A stretch of 64,000 nt of DNA from Sulfitobacter sp. S223 (GTDB taxonomy: Bacteria; Pseudomonadota; Alphaproteobacteria; Rhodobacterales; Rhodobacteraceae), in contig NZ_CP083560.1 of assembly GCF_025143825.1 (NCBI RefSeq), positions 3,658,001 through 3,722,000 on the forward strand. Direction: 5' to 3'. The notes under the pieces were generated by a model. That model was not told the DNA's origin. It did not search any database and saw only the letters and a program-made list of their open reading frames with translations. The position numbers were made by a program, and so were the translations under genes. Shown here piece after piece: positions 30,001 through 40,630 of this stretch. Position 1 is the stretch's first letter. Each line of letters starts with the position of its first letter.

Positions 30001-32515
30001 CATCAAACTTTGGCTTCACCCCGATCATCGCTGCTTGAAGTGTCAGCGGGCGGTTAAGCACCCTTTCCACCGGACGACCCGATCCTTCGGCAACACGCGC
30101 CGTTAACGCCAATTCGAGCGGCTGGCTCGGAATTTCATCAAGCTCGGGCATAGCGAGAACGAGTTGCGCCTCACCCAGAGAATTTGTGCGGACCGGATCA
30201 AAGTATACCGTGCGGGTGTCAAACCGTTCATCATGGCGCCCAAAAAGATAGCCTGCATGGGCCGCAAGAGTTCGCGTCGTACGCAACCGCAACTCTCCTT
30301 CAACCGCGAGATCAGCAGCAGGCGCGCCGAACAAATAGCGCGCATCAACCCGCGCCGACGGTTCGTCGCCAAGGGAAATGGCTGCGTCAGCAAGGGTAAG
30401 ATCGAATTCAATCCGGTCTGGAAGGAAATCTTCTACCAGAATTGTGTCCGATGCCACCGGCGCCAACGCCGGATCGGCAAAGATATCCAGACGCCACGCA
30501 CCGCGCGGCGCTTGCTCGGCTACAGGCAGGGCAAACACGTGACCGCCGGCCGCTGAATCTGCGCTTAAAGTTCGGCTGTATTCAGCACCATCCGGGCGGT
30601 TCAAGACAGCGACCAAAGGCAAACCGGTCAATGCGCGACCATCATTGTCGCGGGTGAGAACAGTGGCAAAAACAGTCTCACCTGCACGGTAGGCCCCGCG
30701 ATCAGTGGTCAGAAATGTATCAATTGCGGGAGCTGGCGCACGCCCTTCAACACCACGATCGGATAGATCAAAGGCGGGGTCGGTAAGCGATAGGAACGCC
30801 GCATCGCCTTGCGCATCCAATGCCGTCAACAAAGCTGGTGCTGCCGACCCGCTGCCACGGGTCAAACCCGGGGGGAAATGCGCGCGACCATCCGCGTCAG
30901 TTACTGTCTCTCCCAGCACGGCGTTGGCACGCGAGACCAGCGACAGCGTGACCCCGGCGCGTGGCTCCGCATCACCAAGGCCTAGTACTGTCACGTACAA
31001 TCCATCGGTGCCGGAAATCGTGCTGAGGCCAAGATCAGTCAGAATAAACCACTGGGTTGCAGCAGGGCTATCATAGGGGTCTGCTCCTTTGATCCCCGCT
31101 GTCAGCGCGTAAATACCGGCAGGTTGATCCGCCAGTGCCTCGGTCAGGGGAATACGCGTCGTCATGGCCGAATTAAGAGTGTTTTGAACGATGCCCATGC
31201 CGCTCCAGACATCCTGCGCAATGGTGTTGGAAAATTGATCCTCTTCGTACTTGCTTAGCGGCTTTCCGAAATAGCTGTCCTGCATGGCACGCAACAGGTT
31301 ACGGTCACTGATACGGCGCAGTTTGAGCGTAATAGTATCAGTGTTAACAGTCTCTACCGGCAGCGCTGCATCTGGCCCACGAGGCAGCACATACGCCCGT
31401 CCTTTAAAGCGAACCGACGGATCGCGATCACGCACATAAAGGGTCACGGTTACGTCTTTGTCCAAGACCTCGCCGCTGGCGGCGGGCAGTCCGGCACGGA
31501 AAGTCACAGTGTAGCGCGCACCATGGGTGACACCATCAATGCACAGCGACCGCTCATCCGTTTCGACAACCAACGTCGGGTCCTGAACATTCACGAACGG
31601 CTGATAATCGATACCCCCATGCGCCAATTGTTCCGAAAATTCGGCACAGATGCGTGGTCGGGCGCTGTTGGTGTCCACGCGCGTGTCGGTGACGCGAAAA
31701 CCATATTTGCCAATGGCTTTATCAAGGGCTGCAGCCAGCTCTTCGCGTGGCTCCAACGCCATTGCCAACCGCAGCGAAGTAATCATATCGCGCCCACGAC
31801 CGTTTTTCTCAAGAGCGCGCGCCATTAGATCAAGCGCGGTCACCTGTGCTTCAGTTGTCGGTGCGCGCAGGTAAGCGTTCAGCGCAGCTGGCACGGCCTC
31901 CCGCTCAAGCTGACGCGCAAGGTCAGGTGGGGTATTGCCACGCGGTCGCAGGCCCAACCAAGCCAACCGAGCCCAAAGATCGCCGCGATCTGTTACCGCA
32001 ATAGCAGTTCCGACAAGGCGCGCGGCGGCTGCGGTATCGCCACGCTCAATTGCGGCCTGCATGGCAACAAGCCCCTCATCCAACGCAAAGCCGCCGTCTG
32101 GATAGCGGTCTGCATTGGTTTGAACCAAGGCTTGCGCTGCCGCATAGTCGCTGTCTTGTAGTGCCCCAAGGGCGGCTTTGCGGCGAGACGCAAGTTCTTG
32201 CGCCGCAGCCGTTGTCGGATGTTTACGTGCCGACACAGCGCCATCGAAAAACTCGACCCGGCTCACGTCGGACTTAGGGAAACAGGCTTTGGATCGGGTG
32301 TTGTAGGTGAATGCAACGCAGCTTGATTGCGCATCACAGGCCCGCGCACAGGCCGCGCGGGATGTATCAAACAACGCCCCTAAATCTGCACCGTAAAAAT
32401 CGGTATCTGGGATAATGACATAGCGGTGATCCGGAAGGACCGGTTGTGCGCTGACAGCCCCAAGGGCAGTGACAAGCCCGATCATAATCCCCGCCACTAT
32501 CTGCAAAATACGCAT
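27095..32515 (-). CDS. Bacterial alpha-2-macroglobulin with N-terminal PAN/Apple domain
   Basis: The product is 1806 residues from the ATG at 32515, which is preceded by AAGGGA; the frame is open to 32962 but would run under the divergent kinase gene. A type I signal peptide ends near VSAQP. Residues about 30-90 contain a Cys-rich PAN/Apple-like module ([17 protein letters not shown]). MG domains and the bait region follow. The thioester motif GCTEQ is intact at Cys1368-Gln1371, followed by an alpha-alpha toroid. Bacterial A2Ms trap proteases in the periplasm. The absence of a lipobox suggests a soluble or differently anchored form. It precedes pbpC by ATGA overlap. Confidence 0.93.
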   Translation of the reverse strand: MRILQIVAGIMIGLVTALGAVSAQPVLPDHRYVIIPDTDFYGADLGALFDTSRAACARACDAQSSCVAFTYNTRSKACFPKSDVSRVEFFDGAVSARKHPTTAAAQELASRRKAALGALQDSDYAAAQALVQTNADRYPDGGFALDEGLVAMQAAIERGDTAAAARLVGTAIAVTDRGDLWARLAWLGLRPRGNTPPDLARQLEREAVPAALNAYLRAPTTEAQVTALDLMARALEKNGRGRDMITSLRLAMALEPREELAAALDKAIGKYGFRVTDTRVDTNSARPRICAEFSEQLAHGGIDYQPFVNVQDPTLVVETDERSLCIDGVTHGARYTVTFRAGLPAASGEVLDKDVTVTLYVRDRDPSVRFKGRAYVLPRGPDAALPVETVNTDTITLKLRRISDRNLLRAMQDSYFGKPLSKYEEDQFSNTIAQDVWSGMGIVQNTLNSAMTTRIPLTEALADQPAGIYALTAGIKGADPYDSPAATQWFILTDLGLSTISGTDGLYVTVLGLGDAEPRAGVTLSLVSRANAVLGETVTDADGRAHFPPGLTRGSGSAAPALLTALDAQGDAAFLSLTDPAFDLSDRGVEGRAPAPAIDTFLTTDRGAYRAGETVFATVLTRDNDGRALTGLPLVAVLNRPDGAEYSRTLSADSAAGGHVFALPVAEQAPRGAWRLDIFADPALAPVASDTILVEDFLPDRIEFDLTLADAAISLGDEPSARVDARYLFGAPAADLAVEGELRLRTTRTLAAHAGYLFGRHDERFDTRTVYFDPVRTNSLGEAQLVLAMPELDEIPSQPLELALTARVAEGSGRPVERVLNRPLTLQAAMIGVKPKFDGVLSEGAEAQFDVISTAEKMPVRWTLNKIETRYQWYQNGGGWEWEPITRRIRIASGEMTLTDVPTVLAQPTTWGQFELVVERTDAQYTVSSVSFASGWYGGDDATVTPDFLAVSLDQDTYTTGDTARLRIVAPEAGVAMISVLSNRVIEQKTMNVDEGETVIPLIVTNDWGSSAYVTATFIRPMDVQAGLNPARSLGLAHARIVPGEKLLSVALEAPQDIDGQAGILSVPVNVTGIKAGDTAYVTLAAVDVGILNLTDFSVPDPSDHYFGQRRLGVGLRDVYGRLIDGLSGAMGAIRSGGDAVATAQLQSPPPTEALMAFFSGPVTVGADGRAVIEVARPAFNGTIRLMAVAWTETAVGNATQDVLARDSVVMTASLPRLLAPQDQSSLLLEFTHTRGESGVMALNVFADAGVAMGAVPSEVNILQDATLRLLLDLTAREIGDHDITVELTTPEGATLRRVLRMPVRNNDPEVATTRRFTLDAGQSFTFDGAALTGLRAGTAEATLAVGPSARFDVPGLLRQLDRYPYGCTEQVTSGALPLLYLGGLAQEAGLGAPESINDKVADSIARVSARQAANGAFGMWQAATGDFWLDAYVSDFLWRAQAEGHAVAPRVLASALDNLRNRINFAPDFDEGGEDIAYALLVLARAGAAQMGDLRYYADTKAGAFATSMSAAQLGAALAAYGDTQRADRMFGLAGALLKKSADRSKWRDDFGSGIRDRAAVLKLAIEAGSNVLDLTEISHDLQPENRSLSTQEAAQVVLAAHALDSATGTSGIEVNGLPVEGAVVHRLSDRDPRVVEVHNTGAEPADLTLTSYGVPEVAPEAGGYGYALTRRYFTMDGQPVSGQVAAGTRLVTVLDVRPFEDIGARLMIDDPLPGGFEIDNPSLLASGQISALDWLEPAEPQNVEFRSDRFLAAVDHSGTEAFQLAYIVRAVMPGTYHHPAALVTDMYRPEYRAITATSRLTVTP

Positions 32516-32648
32516 GACAGAATCCCTTTTTCTAATTTTTCGAGCGTCGCATGGAGCCGAACCATCAGGCAAGAGTGTTGGCCTTAAGCGAATGTTTACG
32601 CAGATCAGCGCAGATATAGGCCTTCGGTATAAGACCAATGAGGGATGG

Positions 32649-34850
32649 ATGAGTCTACAGCAAAAACTCACCGAGGAACGGCGCGGCCGTTTGGCGGCAG
32701 AACGGATGCTGGAGCTCAAGAAAGCGGAGCTTTTTGCAGCAAACCGAAAGCTCGGCCGCCATGCACGCCAGTTGAGCGACGAAATTGTAGATACACGCGC
32801 CTTGGTCGAAAGCATGGGCGCAGAGAATCGCAAGGTAAAATCCGACCTCAACGCCGCGCATGAGAAAATCGCAGTGGTCGAACGACGGCTGTGGCATTCA
32901 ATTGAAACAATTAAAGACGGCTTTGCCTTCTTCGACGGGGACAATAGGCTGATCATGGCCAATCAGGCCTATTTGGCGGTGTTTGACGATTTAGAAGTCA
33001 TCAAACCAGGTGTGAATTTCGTGACTATTCTACAAGCTCTTACCGATGAGGGGATTATCGATCTTCAAGGGGTAGAGCCGACTGAATGGCGCCAACGTAT
33101 GCTAACACGTTTTCAGGCCCGCCACCCGGAACCGGAAGTGATCCAGCTGTGGAATGGCACCTATATCAAGATGATTGATCAACGCGGACCGGGGGGTGAT
33201 GTTGTGTCCTTGGGCCTCGATATCACTGCCTCGGTAATGTATGAACGGGAACTGGATGCTGCACGCAGACAGGCCGAAGCGGCCAACCGCGCAAAGTCCG
33301 CCTTCCTTGCTAATATGAGCCATGAAATCCGCACGCCTATGAACGGAGTCGTGGGTATGGCGGAACTACTTGATGATACCATGCTCGACGAAGATCAGCG
33401 CCTGTTCGTCCAGACAATCAAAAACTCGGGCGAAGCGTTGCTGGTCATTATCAACGACGTGCTGGACTATTCAAAAATCGAAGCGGACAGGCTCGAACTA
33501 CACAGCGCCTCCTTCGATCTGGAGCGCGCTTGTCAGGAAGTCATTATGCTGCTGCAGCCAATGGCGCGGGAAAAAGGGCTTGAGATCTTGCTTGATTATG
33601 ACCTCTTTCTCCCAACGGACCTGATAGGGGACGCAGGCCGTCTCCGTCAGGTTTTGACGAATCTGATCGGCAATGCGATCAAGTTCACGACAAAGGGCCA
33701 TGTGTTAATCCGCGTGACCGGCGTGCCCAGTGCGGAGAAAGGCACTGTCGCTGTTCATATGGCGGTGGAAGATACAGGCATTGGAATTCCCGACCATATG
33801 ACCAACCACATCTTTGGTGAATTCAATCAGGTCGAGAACGAGCGAAACCGTCAGTTCGACGGCACGGGACTGGGCCTTGCTATTACCAAACGTCTGGTCG
33901 AGCTGATGAAGGGCGATATCTGGGTAACTTCTGAGGAAGGTGCCGGTTCGTGCTTTGGCTTCAGGATCGAAATGACCGCCACCGGTCCGATCGATGTATC
34001 TTATCCCTCAATGGCAGCGGACATTCGCCGCGTGATGATCATTGAAGACTTACCCGCCAACCGCAACATCCTTCGACGGCAGCTGGAACAGTTGCAGCTT
34101 CAAACTGTCGGAGTATCCTCAAGTGCCGAAGCGCTAAAGACGATGGACGCCACGATTGATCTGGTGGTGACGGATCACAAGCCTCCGCAGGTTGATGCGC
34201 TGGCGCTGGCGGAGAATCTAAAAGAGCAAGGGTTCGAAGTGCCGGTGCTTTTGCTCAGCTCAAATCTGACCGGCATGAAGGATGACCCGCGCGCCAGAGG
34301 ATTTGCGGAAATGTTGCAAAAGCCCCTGCCAAGGCAAAAACTGTTCAGAGCACTGCAGAACGTCGCGCCTCCTCCAACCCTAAAAGCATTGGGCGCACAA
34401 TCATCTTCACAGTTCGAAGAGAAAGCGATTTTGCGAAAAATGCGCGTGCTTGCTGCAGAAGATAACCGGACCAATCAACTTGTTCTCAGCAAGATGTTGA
34501 AGCCGCTAAACATTGATCTACAATTCGCAGCCAACGGCGAAGAAGCTGTCGCATTTTACGAAAGCTTCAAACCGGACTTGGTTTTCATGGACATCTCAAT
34601 GCCACGCATGGATGGCAAACAAGCCACGCGCAAAATCCGCGAAATTGAGGCCCGGAATGGAGGTCATACCCCCATTGTCGCCATGACGGCTCACGCGCTT
34701 ATGGATGATGATAAAACTATCCTTCAGGCCGGTCTGGATCACTACCTGACCAAACCGCTGCGCCGCGCAGTGTTAGAAGAGCATATCGTGCTGGCGCAGC
34801 CGAAAGATACGCTGCCTGTCCGGGATTCTACGGTTCAGGCGGCTGGATAG
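32649..34850 (+). CDS. Hybrid sensor histidine kinase with two receiver domains
   Basis: The product is 733 residues from the ATG at 32649, which has GAGGG four bases upstream; ATGs at 32592 and 32469 give longer forms without a ribosome-binding site. The layout is a coiled coil (1-80), a PAS domain (about 80-195; [21 protein letters not shown]), HisKA with phospho-acceptor His225 in [14 protein letters not shown], HATPase ([26 protein letters not shown]), REC1 (VVTDHKPP) and a canonical REC2 ([15 protein letters not shown]). There is no membrane segment, so it is a cytoplasmic sensor. No separate output gene is adjacent. Its 3' end overlaps the convergent yaaA by 16 bases. Confidence 0.92.
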   Translation: MSLQQKLTEERRGRLAAERMLELKKAELFAANRKLGRHARQLSDEIVDTRALVESMGAENRKVKSDLNAAHEKIAVVERRLWHSIETIKDGFAFFDGDNRLIMANQAYLAVFDDLEVIKPGVNFVTILQALTDEGIIDLQGVEPTEWRQRMLTRFQARHPEPEVIQLWNGTYIKMIDQRGPGGDVVSLGLDITASVMYERELDAARRQAEAANRAKSAFLANMSHEIRTPMNGVVGMAELLDDTMLDEDQRLFVQTIKNSGEALLVIINDVLDYSKIEADRLELHSASFDLERACQEVIMLLQPMAREKGLEILLDYDLFLPTDLIGDAGRLRQVLTNLIGNAIKFTTKGHVLIRVTGVPSAEKGTVAVHMAVEDTGIGIPDHMTNHIFGEFNQVENERNRQFDGTGLGLAITKRLVELMKGDIWVTSEEGAGSCFGFRIEMTATGPIDVSYPSMAADIRRVMIIEDLPANRNILRRQLEQLQLQTVGVSSSAEALKTMDATIDLVVTDHKPPQVDALALAENLKEQGFEVPVLLLSSNLTGMKDDPRARGFAEMLQKPLPRQKLFRALQNVAPPPTLKALGAQSSSQFEEKAILRKMRVLAAEDNRTNQLVLSKMLKPLNIDLQFAANGEEAVAFYESFKPDLVFMDISMPRMDGKQATRKIREIEARNGGHTPIVAMTAHALMDDDKTILQAGLDHYLTKPLRRAVLEEHIVLAQPKDTLPVRDSTVQAAG

Positions 34851-35614
34851 GGTCGCACGAAGACAGGCGCATCAGGCTTGGACAGCGCCGGAGCATAAGC
34901 ATATCCACCAGCATCAAAATCAAGCAGCCCTTCGGTATCGGAAATCCGATTTTGCATCACAAATCGCGCCATCGCACCGCGTGCCTTTTTGGCGAAAAAG
35001 CTGACGATCTTCGGCCCCTTGCCGTCTCCTTTATCTTCCATAAACTGCGGCGTGATTACCCGCAATTTAAGCGCTTTCAGATCAACTGCGCCAAAATATT
35101 CCTGACTTGCGCAGTTCACCAACACTTCGCTTCCTGTCGCTGCGGCCTGTTCATTAAGAGCGCGAGAAAGTTCACTGCCCCAGTATTCGTACAAATTCTT
35201 ACCGCGGCGTGTCTTCAGCTTGCTTCCCATCTCCAACCTGTACGGCTGGATCGCATCGAGTGGACGCAGCACACCGTAGAGGCCTGAGAGAATGCGCAAA
35301 TGATCTTGCGCAAAGGCCAGTTCGTCCGCATCCAGAGTATCTGCTTCTAGCCCTTGATATGTGTCACCAGCAAAGGCGAATGCTGCCGGGCGCGTCAAAT
35401 CTGCGGCCGGGGCTTCCTCGAACGCTTTGAACCGGTCACGATTAAGCTTGGCCAGGTTGTCGCTTAGGGACATCAGCGATTTAATGTCACCCAATGTCAG
35501 GTTGCGGGCGGTTTTGACCAGACGCACAGCGTCTTCCTGAAAATCAGGTGCGCTGGTTTCCACATCATGTTCTTCCCAATCCAGCCGCTTGGCCGGTGAT
35601 ATCACAACAAGCAT
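34835..35614 (-). CDS. yaaA: Peroxide stress protein YaaA (DUF328)
   Basis: The 259-residue protein starts [14 protein letters not shown], the canonical N-terminus, although the frame is open to 35737. Family motifs include [51 protein letters not shown] and the near C-terminal [13 protein letters not shown]. In E. coli, YaaA lowers intracellular free iron and DNA damage during H2O2 stress. It lies 28 bases downstream of recQ on the same strand, which would put an oxidative-damage protein and a repair helicase in one transcript. Confidence 0.95.
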   Translation of the reverse strand: MLVVISPAKRLDWEEHDVETSAPDFQEDAVRLVKTARNLTLGDIKSLMSLSDNLAKLNRDRFKAFEEAPAADLTRPAAFAFAGDTYQGLEADTLDADELAFAQDHLRILSGLYGVLRPLDAIQPYRLEMGSKLKTRRGKNLYEYWGSELSRALNEQAAATGSEVLVNCASQEYFGAVDLKALKLRVITPQFMEDKGDGKGPKIVSFFAKKARGAMARFVMQNRISDTEGLLDFDAGGYAYAPALSKPDAPVFVRPYPAA

Positions 35615-35642
35615 AGGTATCCCTCTTTGTCCTGCATGGTAC

Positions 35643-37691
35643 TTAGTCCGCGCTGCGCAATACGTCCAGAAATGCGGTCCCGAAGCGCTCAGCGCGCCGC
35701 TCTCCCAATATACGTTCGATGCCATCTGCGTCCGCATTGCGCATCTGTGCGACCTTTGCGAGCAGGGAAGCCGAGCAGCTCAGAGGCTTTTCCGTGCCCA
35801 GCGCGCCTCGCGAAAGTTCTGCCTGAACTTCGAGAAGTTGATCATAGACACTTCCCGCATCCCGCCCGGCAAGCTTGCGTCGCTGCGGATGCATGAGCTG
35901 GGCCTCCCCGTTTATTACTTCGAGAAAGGCAGCGCCGTAGCTGTCCAGTTTTTTCGCGCCAATGCCACTAACCTGCGCCATCTGATCCAGATTTGCAGGG
36001 CGCATTTCGGCCATCTCGATCAATGTCCGGTCTGTGAAGATGATATAAGCCGGCACTTTCGCCGTCTCGGCCAAACCACGGCGCTTAGCCTTCAAGGCGC
36101 TCAGCAACGGCGCGTCTTCATCGCTCACCATTGCTTTGACGGCAGGGCGGCGGTTCGCACTGCCAGCAGCCTTAATGCTATCCCGCCGCAGGGTGATTTT
36201 CGCCTCGTCCCGCAGAATTGGCAGCGCAGCATCAGTCATTCGTAACGCGCCGTGGCGCGCAGGGTCTGGGCGCACCAGATCGCGGCCCATCATCTGGCGG
36301 AATACAGCTTGCCATTCAGGTTTTGAATATTCGGTCCCCACGCCATAGGTGGGCAGGGATTGATGTCCGCGTTGTTTGATCTTGTCGGTCTCGTTCCCTA
36401 GGAGAATATCAATCAGATGCCCCGCACCGAACCACTCATCAGTGCGCAGCATAGCAGAAAGCGCTTTGCGCACGGCGGTTGTGCCATCAAAAGTGTCGAC
36501 GGGATTGTCACATAAATCGCAGCGGCCACAGGTGACCTCACTTTCGTCGAAATACCCCAGCAATGTCGTCCGACGACACTCCAATGCCTCCGCCAAACCC
36601 AACAGAGCGTTCAGCCGCGCGTGATCGGCGCTGCGCCGCTCTGGCGGGGCAAGCCCTTCGTCGATCTGCGTTCGGCGCAAGCGGATGTCTTCGGGTCCAA
36701 ACAGAGTCAAGGTTTCAGCAGGCGCGCCGTCACGACCTGCCCGACCGATTTCCTGATAATAACTTTCGATGCTTTTGGGCAGATCAGCATGTGCAACCCA
36801 TCGGATGTCCGGTTTATCGATCCCCATCCCAAAGGCGACTGTCGCCGCAACAATCAGACCATCTTCTTGCTGGAAGCGGCGCTCGGCGATGCGGCGATCC
36901 TCGGCTTCCATGCCACCGTGGTAGTGGATGGCGGTCTGCCCTGCTTCATTCAAAGCCCGCGCAATACCTTCCGTCTTGGCACGCGTGCCGCAATAAACAA
37001 TGCCGGATTGTCCGCGCCGCGCAGCTGCGAAATTCAGGATCTGGTTACGCGGCGAATTCTTGGCAGCAAAAGCAAGATGAATATTCGGCCGGTCAAAGCC
37101 CCGCAAAAATGCGCGGGGAGGAACGCCGTCAAAAAGCTTTTGGACAATCTCGGCCTGCGTTTCAGTGTCTGCCGTAGCTGTGAAGGCGGCAAGCGGCACG
37201 CCGAGGGTCTGCTTCAATTCTCCGATGCGGAGGTAGTCGGGGCGAAAGTCGTGACCCCACTGGCTAACGCAGTGCGCCTCGTCCACGGCGATCATTTTGA
37301 CGCCCACACGCTTGAGCATGCCGATGACCGATCCAGCGGCCAACCGCTCTGGTGCCATATAAAGTAGTTTGAGCGTTCCAGCCTCAAGCCCTGCCCAGAC
37401 TGCATCAGTCTCTTCGGGAGTGTTGCCCGATGTAAGTGCCCCTGCGCCAACGCCAACTTCTTGCAATGCACGCACCTGATCACGCATTAGCGCAATCAAA
37501 GGGGAAATCACCACGGTGACCCCCTCGCGCATGAGTGCGGGCAACTGGAAACACAACGACTTGCCGCCGCCCGTGGGCATGATCGCCAGCACGTTTTCAC
37601 CCGCGGTCACCGCCTCAACGATTTCTTCCTGTCCCGGGCGGAACCCCTCAAAGCCGAATACATCTTTTAGCAGCGGGGCAGCGCCGGACAT
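35643..37691 (-). CDS. recQ: ATP-dependent DNA helicase RecQ
   Basis: The 682-residue RecQ helicase acts in recombination and fork repair. Walker A is MPTGGGKSLCF (about residues 38-48), motif II is DEAH (IAVDEAHCVSQWGHDFRPDY) and motif VI is YYQEIGRAGRDG. The RecQ-C zinc site uses Cys residues in ECRRTTLLGYF and CGRCDLCDNP. The winged-helix domain follows, and an HRDC domain is visible near residues 530-610 (IEMAEMRPANLDQMAQVSGIG). An extra about 70 residues follow the HRDC. It is upstream of yaaA on the same strand. Confidence 0.96.
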   Translation of the reverse strand: MSGAAPLLKDVFGFEGFRPGQEEIVEAVTAGENVLAIMPTGGGKSLCFQLPALMREGVTVVISPLIALMRDQVRALQEVGVGAGALTSGNTPEETDAVWAGLEAGTLKLLYMAPERLAAGSVIGMLKRVGVKMIAVDEAHCVSQWGHDFRPDYLRIGELKQTLGVPLAAFTATADTETQAEIVQKLFDGVPPRAFLRGFDRPNIHLAFAAKNSPRNQILNFAAARRGQSGIVYCGTRAKTEGIARALNEAGQTAIHYHGGMEAEDRRIAERRFQQEDGLIVAATVAFGMGIDKPDIRWVAHADLPKSIESYYQEIGRAGRDGAPAETLTLFGPEDIRLRRTQIDEGLAPPERRSADHARLNALLGLAEALECRRTTLLGYFDESEVTCGRCDLCDNPVDTFDGTTAVRKALSAMLRTDEWFGAGHLIDILLGNETDKIKQRGHQSLPTYGVGTEYSKPEWQAVFRQMMGRDLVRPDPARHGALRMTDAALPILRDEAKITLRRDSIKAAGSANRRPAVKAMVSDEDAPLLSALKAKRRGLAETAKVPAYIIFTDRTLIEMAEMRPANLDQMAQVSGIGAKKLDSYGAAFLEVINGEAQLMHPQRRKLAGRDAGSVYDQLLEVQAELSRGALGTEKPLSCSASLLAKVAQMRNADADGIERILGERRAERFGTAFLDVLRSAD

Positions 37692-37793
37692 AAGGAGGAC
37701 CTAGAGTTGGGAAATCAGCTTTGCCAGACTCCCATATCGCCGGAAGGGGGGCAAGAGCTTCTCAGGCGCGTGCGGCCTTTTTACGCTAGCTGC

Positions 37794-38081
37794 TTAGTAG
37801 AAGAGCGCGGCGTTATTGGTCAGCACAATCCGCGCAATCGCTACACCAATCAGCACAACCAGCGGAGCAAGATCAAGACCACCCATATTTGGCAGCACAT
37901 TGCGAATTGGGGCATAGATCGGCTCTAGCAAACGGTTAATCCCGTACCAGATCTGCGCAACCAAAGGCTGGCGCGTGTTGAGCACCTGAAAATTGATCAG
38001 CCACGACATCACCACATGGGCGATGATGAAGAACCACAAAATGTTCAGCAAAAGCATCAAAATCATAAATATGGATGTCAC
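37794..38081 (-). CDS. YggT family membrane protein
   Basis: The 95-residue protein appears to start with GTG at 38081 (AAGGA about ten bases upstream); an internal ATG five codons later is the alternative. The YggT pattern is visible: one N-terminal helix ending IIAHVVMSWLINF, the conserved LLEPIYAPIRNVLPNMGGLDLAPLVV, and a second helix. YggT proteins are linked to osmotic tolerance and septum positioning in some bacteria, but the mechanism is unknown. It lies about 100 bases upstream of recQ and divergent from the thioesterase gene. Confidence 0.92.
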   Translation of the reverse strand: MTSIFMILMLLLNILWFFIIAHVVMSWLINFQVLNTRQPLVAQIWYGINRLLEPIYAPIRNVLPNMGGLDLAPLVVLIGVAIARIVLTNNAALFY

Positions 38082-38214
38082 AGGCGGCAGTCCTTTTTTT
38101 CAGTGGCGCTGCCTTGCAGTTAAGCGCGCCGCACAAAAAGGACAAGAGTGCCGCGAGGTTCATGGTTGACGCGGATGTCAGTTGCGGCATTTGAACAGCA
38201 CAAAGGAGACCCCG

Positions 38215-38757
38215 ATGTTCCCGTTCATACGCCTTATCAAAGATGTCTATCTGGCGCGACGCCAACCACCCCTTAAAACGCTGACCGATACACATGTCTC
38301 ACAGCACATCTGCTGGCCTCAGGACCTTGATGTTTTTCTTGAGCTCAACAACGGGCGCGCGCTGACGCTTTATGACTTGGGGCGTATCGCAATGGCCCAG
38401 CGCGCCGGTCTGATCGCAGTCCTGCGTAAGGAGCGTTGGGGTCTTACAATGGCCGGATCACACGTGCGCTTTCGTCGTCGCATCCATGGCTTCGAGCGGT
38501 TCGAAGTGCGTAGCCGTGCAGTATGTTGGGATGACAAGTTTCTATATATCGAGCAATCCATGTGGAAGCGGGACGGTGAATGCGCCAGCCACGTGTTATA
38601 CCGTGCGGCCGTGACCGATAAGGATGGCATCGTGAAGCCGCCGCGCATATTGGCCGCGCTACAGCTGGATGTATCCTCTCCTGTCATGCCGGATTGGATT
38701 AAAAATTGGACCGAAGCAGAGGCCACTCGACCTTGGCCGCCGATGCAAGACAGCTAA
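38215..38757 (+). CDS. Acyl-CoA thioesterase-like hotdog protein (4HBT_2)
   Basis: The product is 180 residues starting at 38215 with GGAG eight bases upstream; the upstream in-frame ATG at 38182 is less likely. The hotdog-fold segment LDVFLELNNGRALTLYDLGRIAM matches the 4HBT_2 family, in which a D/E and N near the central helix take part in thioester hydrolysis. The natural thioester is not known. It is convergent with the BLUF gene, eight bases apart. Confidence 0.85.
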   Translation: MFPFIRLIKDVYLARRQPPLKTLTDTHVSQHICWPQDLDVFLELNNGRALTLYDLGRIAMAQRAGLIAVLRKERWGLTMAGSHVRFRRRIHGFERFEVRSRAVCWDDKFLYIEQSMWKRDGECASHVLYRAAVTDKDGIVKPPRILAALQLDVSSPVMPDWIKNWTEAEATRPWPPMQDS

Positions 38758-38765
38758 GTCAGGCT

Positions 38766-39092
38766 TTATGGCTGCATCGCGTCCATGACATCGGAGAAAT
38801 CAAGTTCGTCCACACGTGTCATGGCCCATTCAGCAAAGCGGCGCGATTCAATCGGAATTTCACCCAATATTTTGAAGCCTGCGTGACGGTTGTCCTCACG
38901 GATAACCGCGACCAGTTTGTTCACCTGATCCGCCTCACCCTCCAGAACCTGACAAAAGTTGCGTCCGTTATAAGCCAGTACGCCACTAATGCCGTGTTTA
39001 AGGTTATTTTCCGCCGATTTCTGAACCAGTGCATCCACTTCACTTTGAGACATATCGGTTGTCGATGTGCTAAAATACATGAGCCTGATCAT
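38766..39092 (-). CDS. Short BLUF-domain blue-light photoreceptor
   Basis: The 108-residue protein consists almost entirely of one BLUF domain, which binds FAD and switches hydrogen bonding upon blue light. The key residues are visible: Tyr6 in IRLMYFS, Asn30 in ENNLKHGISGVLAY, Gln48 in FCQVLEG, and Trp89 with Met91 in FAEWAMTRVD. No output domain is fused, so it must signal through a partner protein. AAGGA lies nine bases before the start. It is divergent from the MFS transporter (164-base gap) and convergent with the thioesterase, so the partner is not obvious from context. Confidence 0.95.
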   Translation of the reverse strand: MIRLMYFSTSTTDMSQSEVDALVQKSAENNLKHGISGVLAYNGRNFCQVLEGEADQVNKLVAVIREDNRHAGFKILGEIPIESRRFAEWAMTRVDELDFSDVMDAMQP

Positions 39093-39256
39093 AGGTGAAA
39101 TCCTTTCGCATTACCCAAGACTTTGATTGCTCAGGATAGATATTAATTTGTGGGCCGAACTAAGATGTCCGCAGAACGGTTTGCGGTCAATAAAAAGCTC
39201 TCCCTTGCGCGACAAGGCCTAGGCTGCTCTACGTCACGTAAACGGGGGGCAAATGA

Positions 39257-40630
39257 ATGTTGGAAGTGTCACAGCGCAAGCGTATCTGGGGCTGGTATTT
39301 TTTTGACTGGGCCAGCCAGCCTTACAACACGCTTTTGCTTACCTTTATTTTCGGGCCTTATTTCACAGGCACACTTTCCGGGAATCTGATCGCCGAAGGG
39401 ATGGCCGAAGAGGCCGCACGCGCGCAAGCGCAGGCTTACTGGGGCTGGGGCCTTGCTGTTGCGGGCATATTTATCGCGGTATTGGCGCCGATATTGGGTG
39501 CTATCGCTGACAACACGGGGCGCAAGCTGCCTTGGATATGGCTATTCTCGCTGATGTACTTTGTTGGTTCCTACGCGCTGTGGTGGACTGCTCCGCAGGA
39601 ATTTTCAGTGATTTGGGCCCTGTTCTTCTTTGGGATCGGCCTGATCGGAATGGAATTTGCGACGATTTTCACCAATTCTTACTTACCGGAGCTGCACGAT
39701 GATCCGGCAGAACTGGGGCGCATATCGGGTTCCGGCTGGGCCTTCGGCTACGTCGGCGGCGTGCTATCCCTTGTTGTGATGTTGGCACTTTTTCAGGCGA
39801 CACCCAGCGGGAATACAATGTTTGGCCTGTCCCCACTGTTTGGACTTGATCCTGCAACCAAGGCTGACACGCGTGTCGTTGGCCCGCTAGCAGCAATATG
39901 GTTTGCTGTCTTTATGGTGCCCTTCTTTCTCTATGCCCGCGACACACGCGTAGCAGGCCCCGCACCTTTCCTAATCGGGCAAAGCCTGCGTGATCTGGGA
40001 AGAACGCTGAAAGGATTGCCGCGCCATCCGTCGCTGATGGCATATCTGGGATCATCAATGTTCTATCGCGATGCACTTAACGGGCTTTATACTTTTGGCG
40101 GCGTCTATGCCTTGGGTGTACTTGGTTGGTCGATCACCGAAGTTGGCATTTTCGGCATCGTGGCCGCCATCTCGGGTGCCGTGTTCTGCTGGATTTCAGG
40201 ACGCGTCGACCGCCGTGTGGGACCAATGCCAGTGATAATCGTTTGCGTTCTCATGCTGACTTTTGTGTCTTTGCTGATTGTGACGATTACACCGGAATCA
40301 ATCCTTTTCATCGCAATTGCCGAAGGATCGAACCTGCCTGATGTGACCTTTTTCATAGCCGGTGCAATAATTGGGGCGGCAGGCGGTGCGCTACAGGCGT
40401 CCTCGCGTAATATGATGACACGGCAGGCCAACCCGGAGCGGATGACCGAAGCCTTTGGCCTGTATGCACTTTCGGGAAAAGCAACATCGTTTCTTGCGCC
40501 CGCGCTTATTGCTTTCACCAGCCAGATCACTGGCAGTCAAAGATTAGGGGTCAGCCCCGTTGTTGGGCTGTTCATTATCGGGCTGGTTCTGCTACTCTGG
40601 GTTAAATCTAGAGGGGATTTCAACAAATGA
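39257..40630 (+). CDS. MFS transporter of the UMF1/Atg22-like group
   Basis: The 457-residue protein has about 12 membrane helices. The N-terminal WGWYFFDWASQPYNTLLLTFIFGPYF is the hallmark of the vacuole-effluxer-like Atg22/UMF1 family, as are FGYVGGVLSLVVML and LQASSRNMMTRQANPERMTEAFGLYAL. Eukaryotic Atg22 exports amino acids from vacuoles; the bacterial substrate is unknown. It is the first gene of an operon with mepA (ATGA overlap) and the phytase-like gene, which hints at recycling of wall or periplasmic products. Confidence 0.92.
   Translation: MLEVSQRKRIWGWYFFDWASQPYNTLLLTFIFGPYFTGTLSGNLIAEGMAEEAARAQAQAYWGWGLAVAGIFIAVLAPILGAIADNTGRKLPWIWLFSLMYFVGSYALWWTAPQEFSVIWALFFFGIGLIGMEFATIFTNSYLPELHDDPAELGRISGSGWAFGYVGGVLSLVVMLALFQATPSGNTMFGLSPLFGLDPATKADTRVVGPLAAIWFAVFMVPFFLYARDTRVAGPAPFLIGQSLRDLGRTLKGLPRHPSLMAYLGSSMFYRDALNGLYTFGGVYALGVLGWSITEVGIFGIVAAISGAVFCWISGRVDRRVGPMPVIIVCVLMLTFVSLLIVTITPESILFIAIAEGSNLPDVTFFIAGAIIGAAGGALQASSRNMMTRQANPERMTEAFGLYALSGKATSFLAPALIAFTSQITGSQRLGVSPVVGLFIIGLVLLLWVKSRGDFNK

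Noticed and set aside
32516..32962. N-terminal extension of the alpha-2-macroglobulin gene up to 32962
   Set aside because: It would run antisense through the histidine kinase start; the signal peptide and AAGGGA site place the start at 32515.
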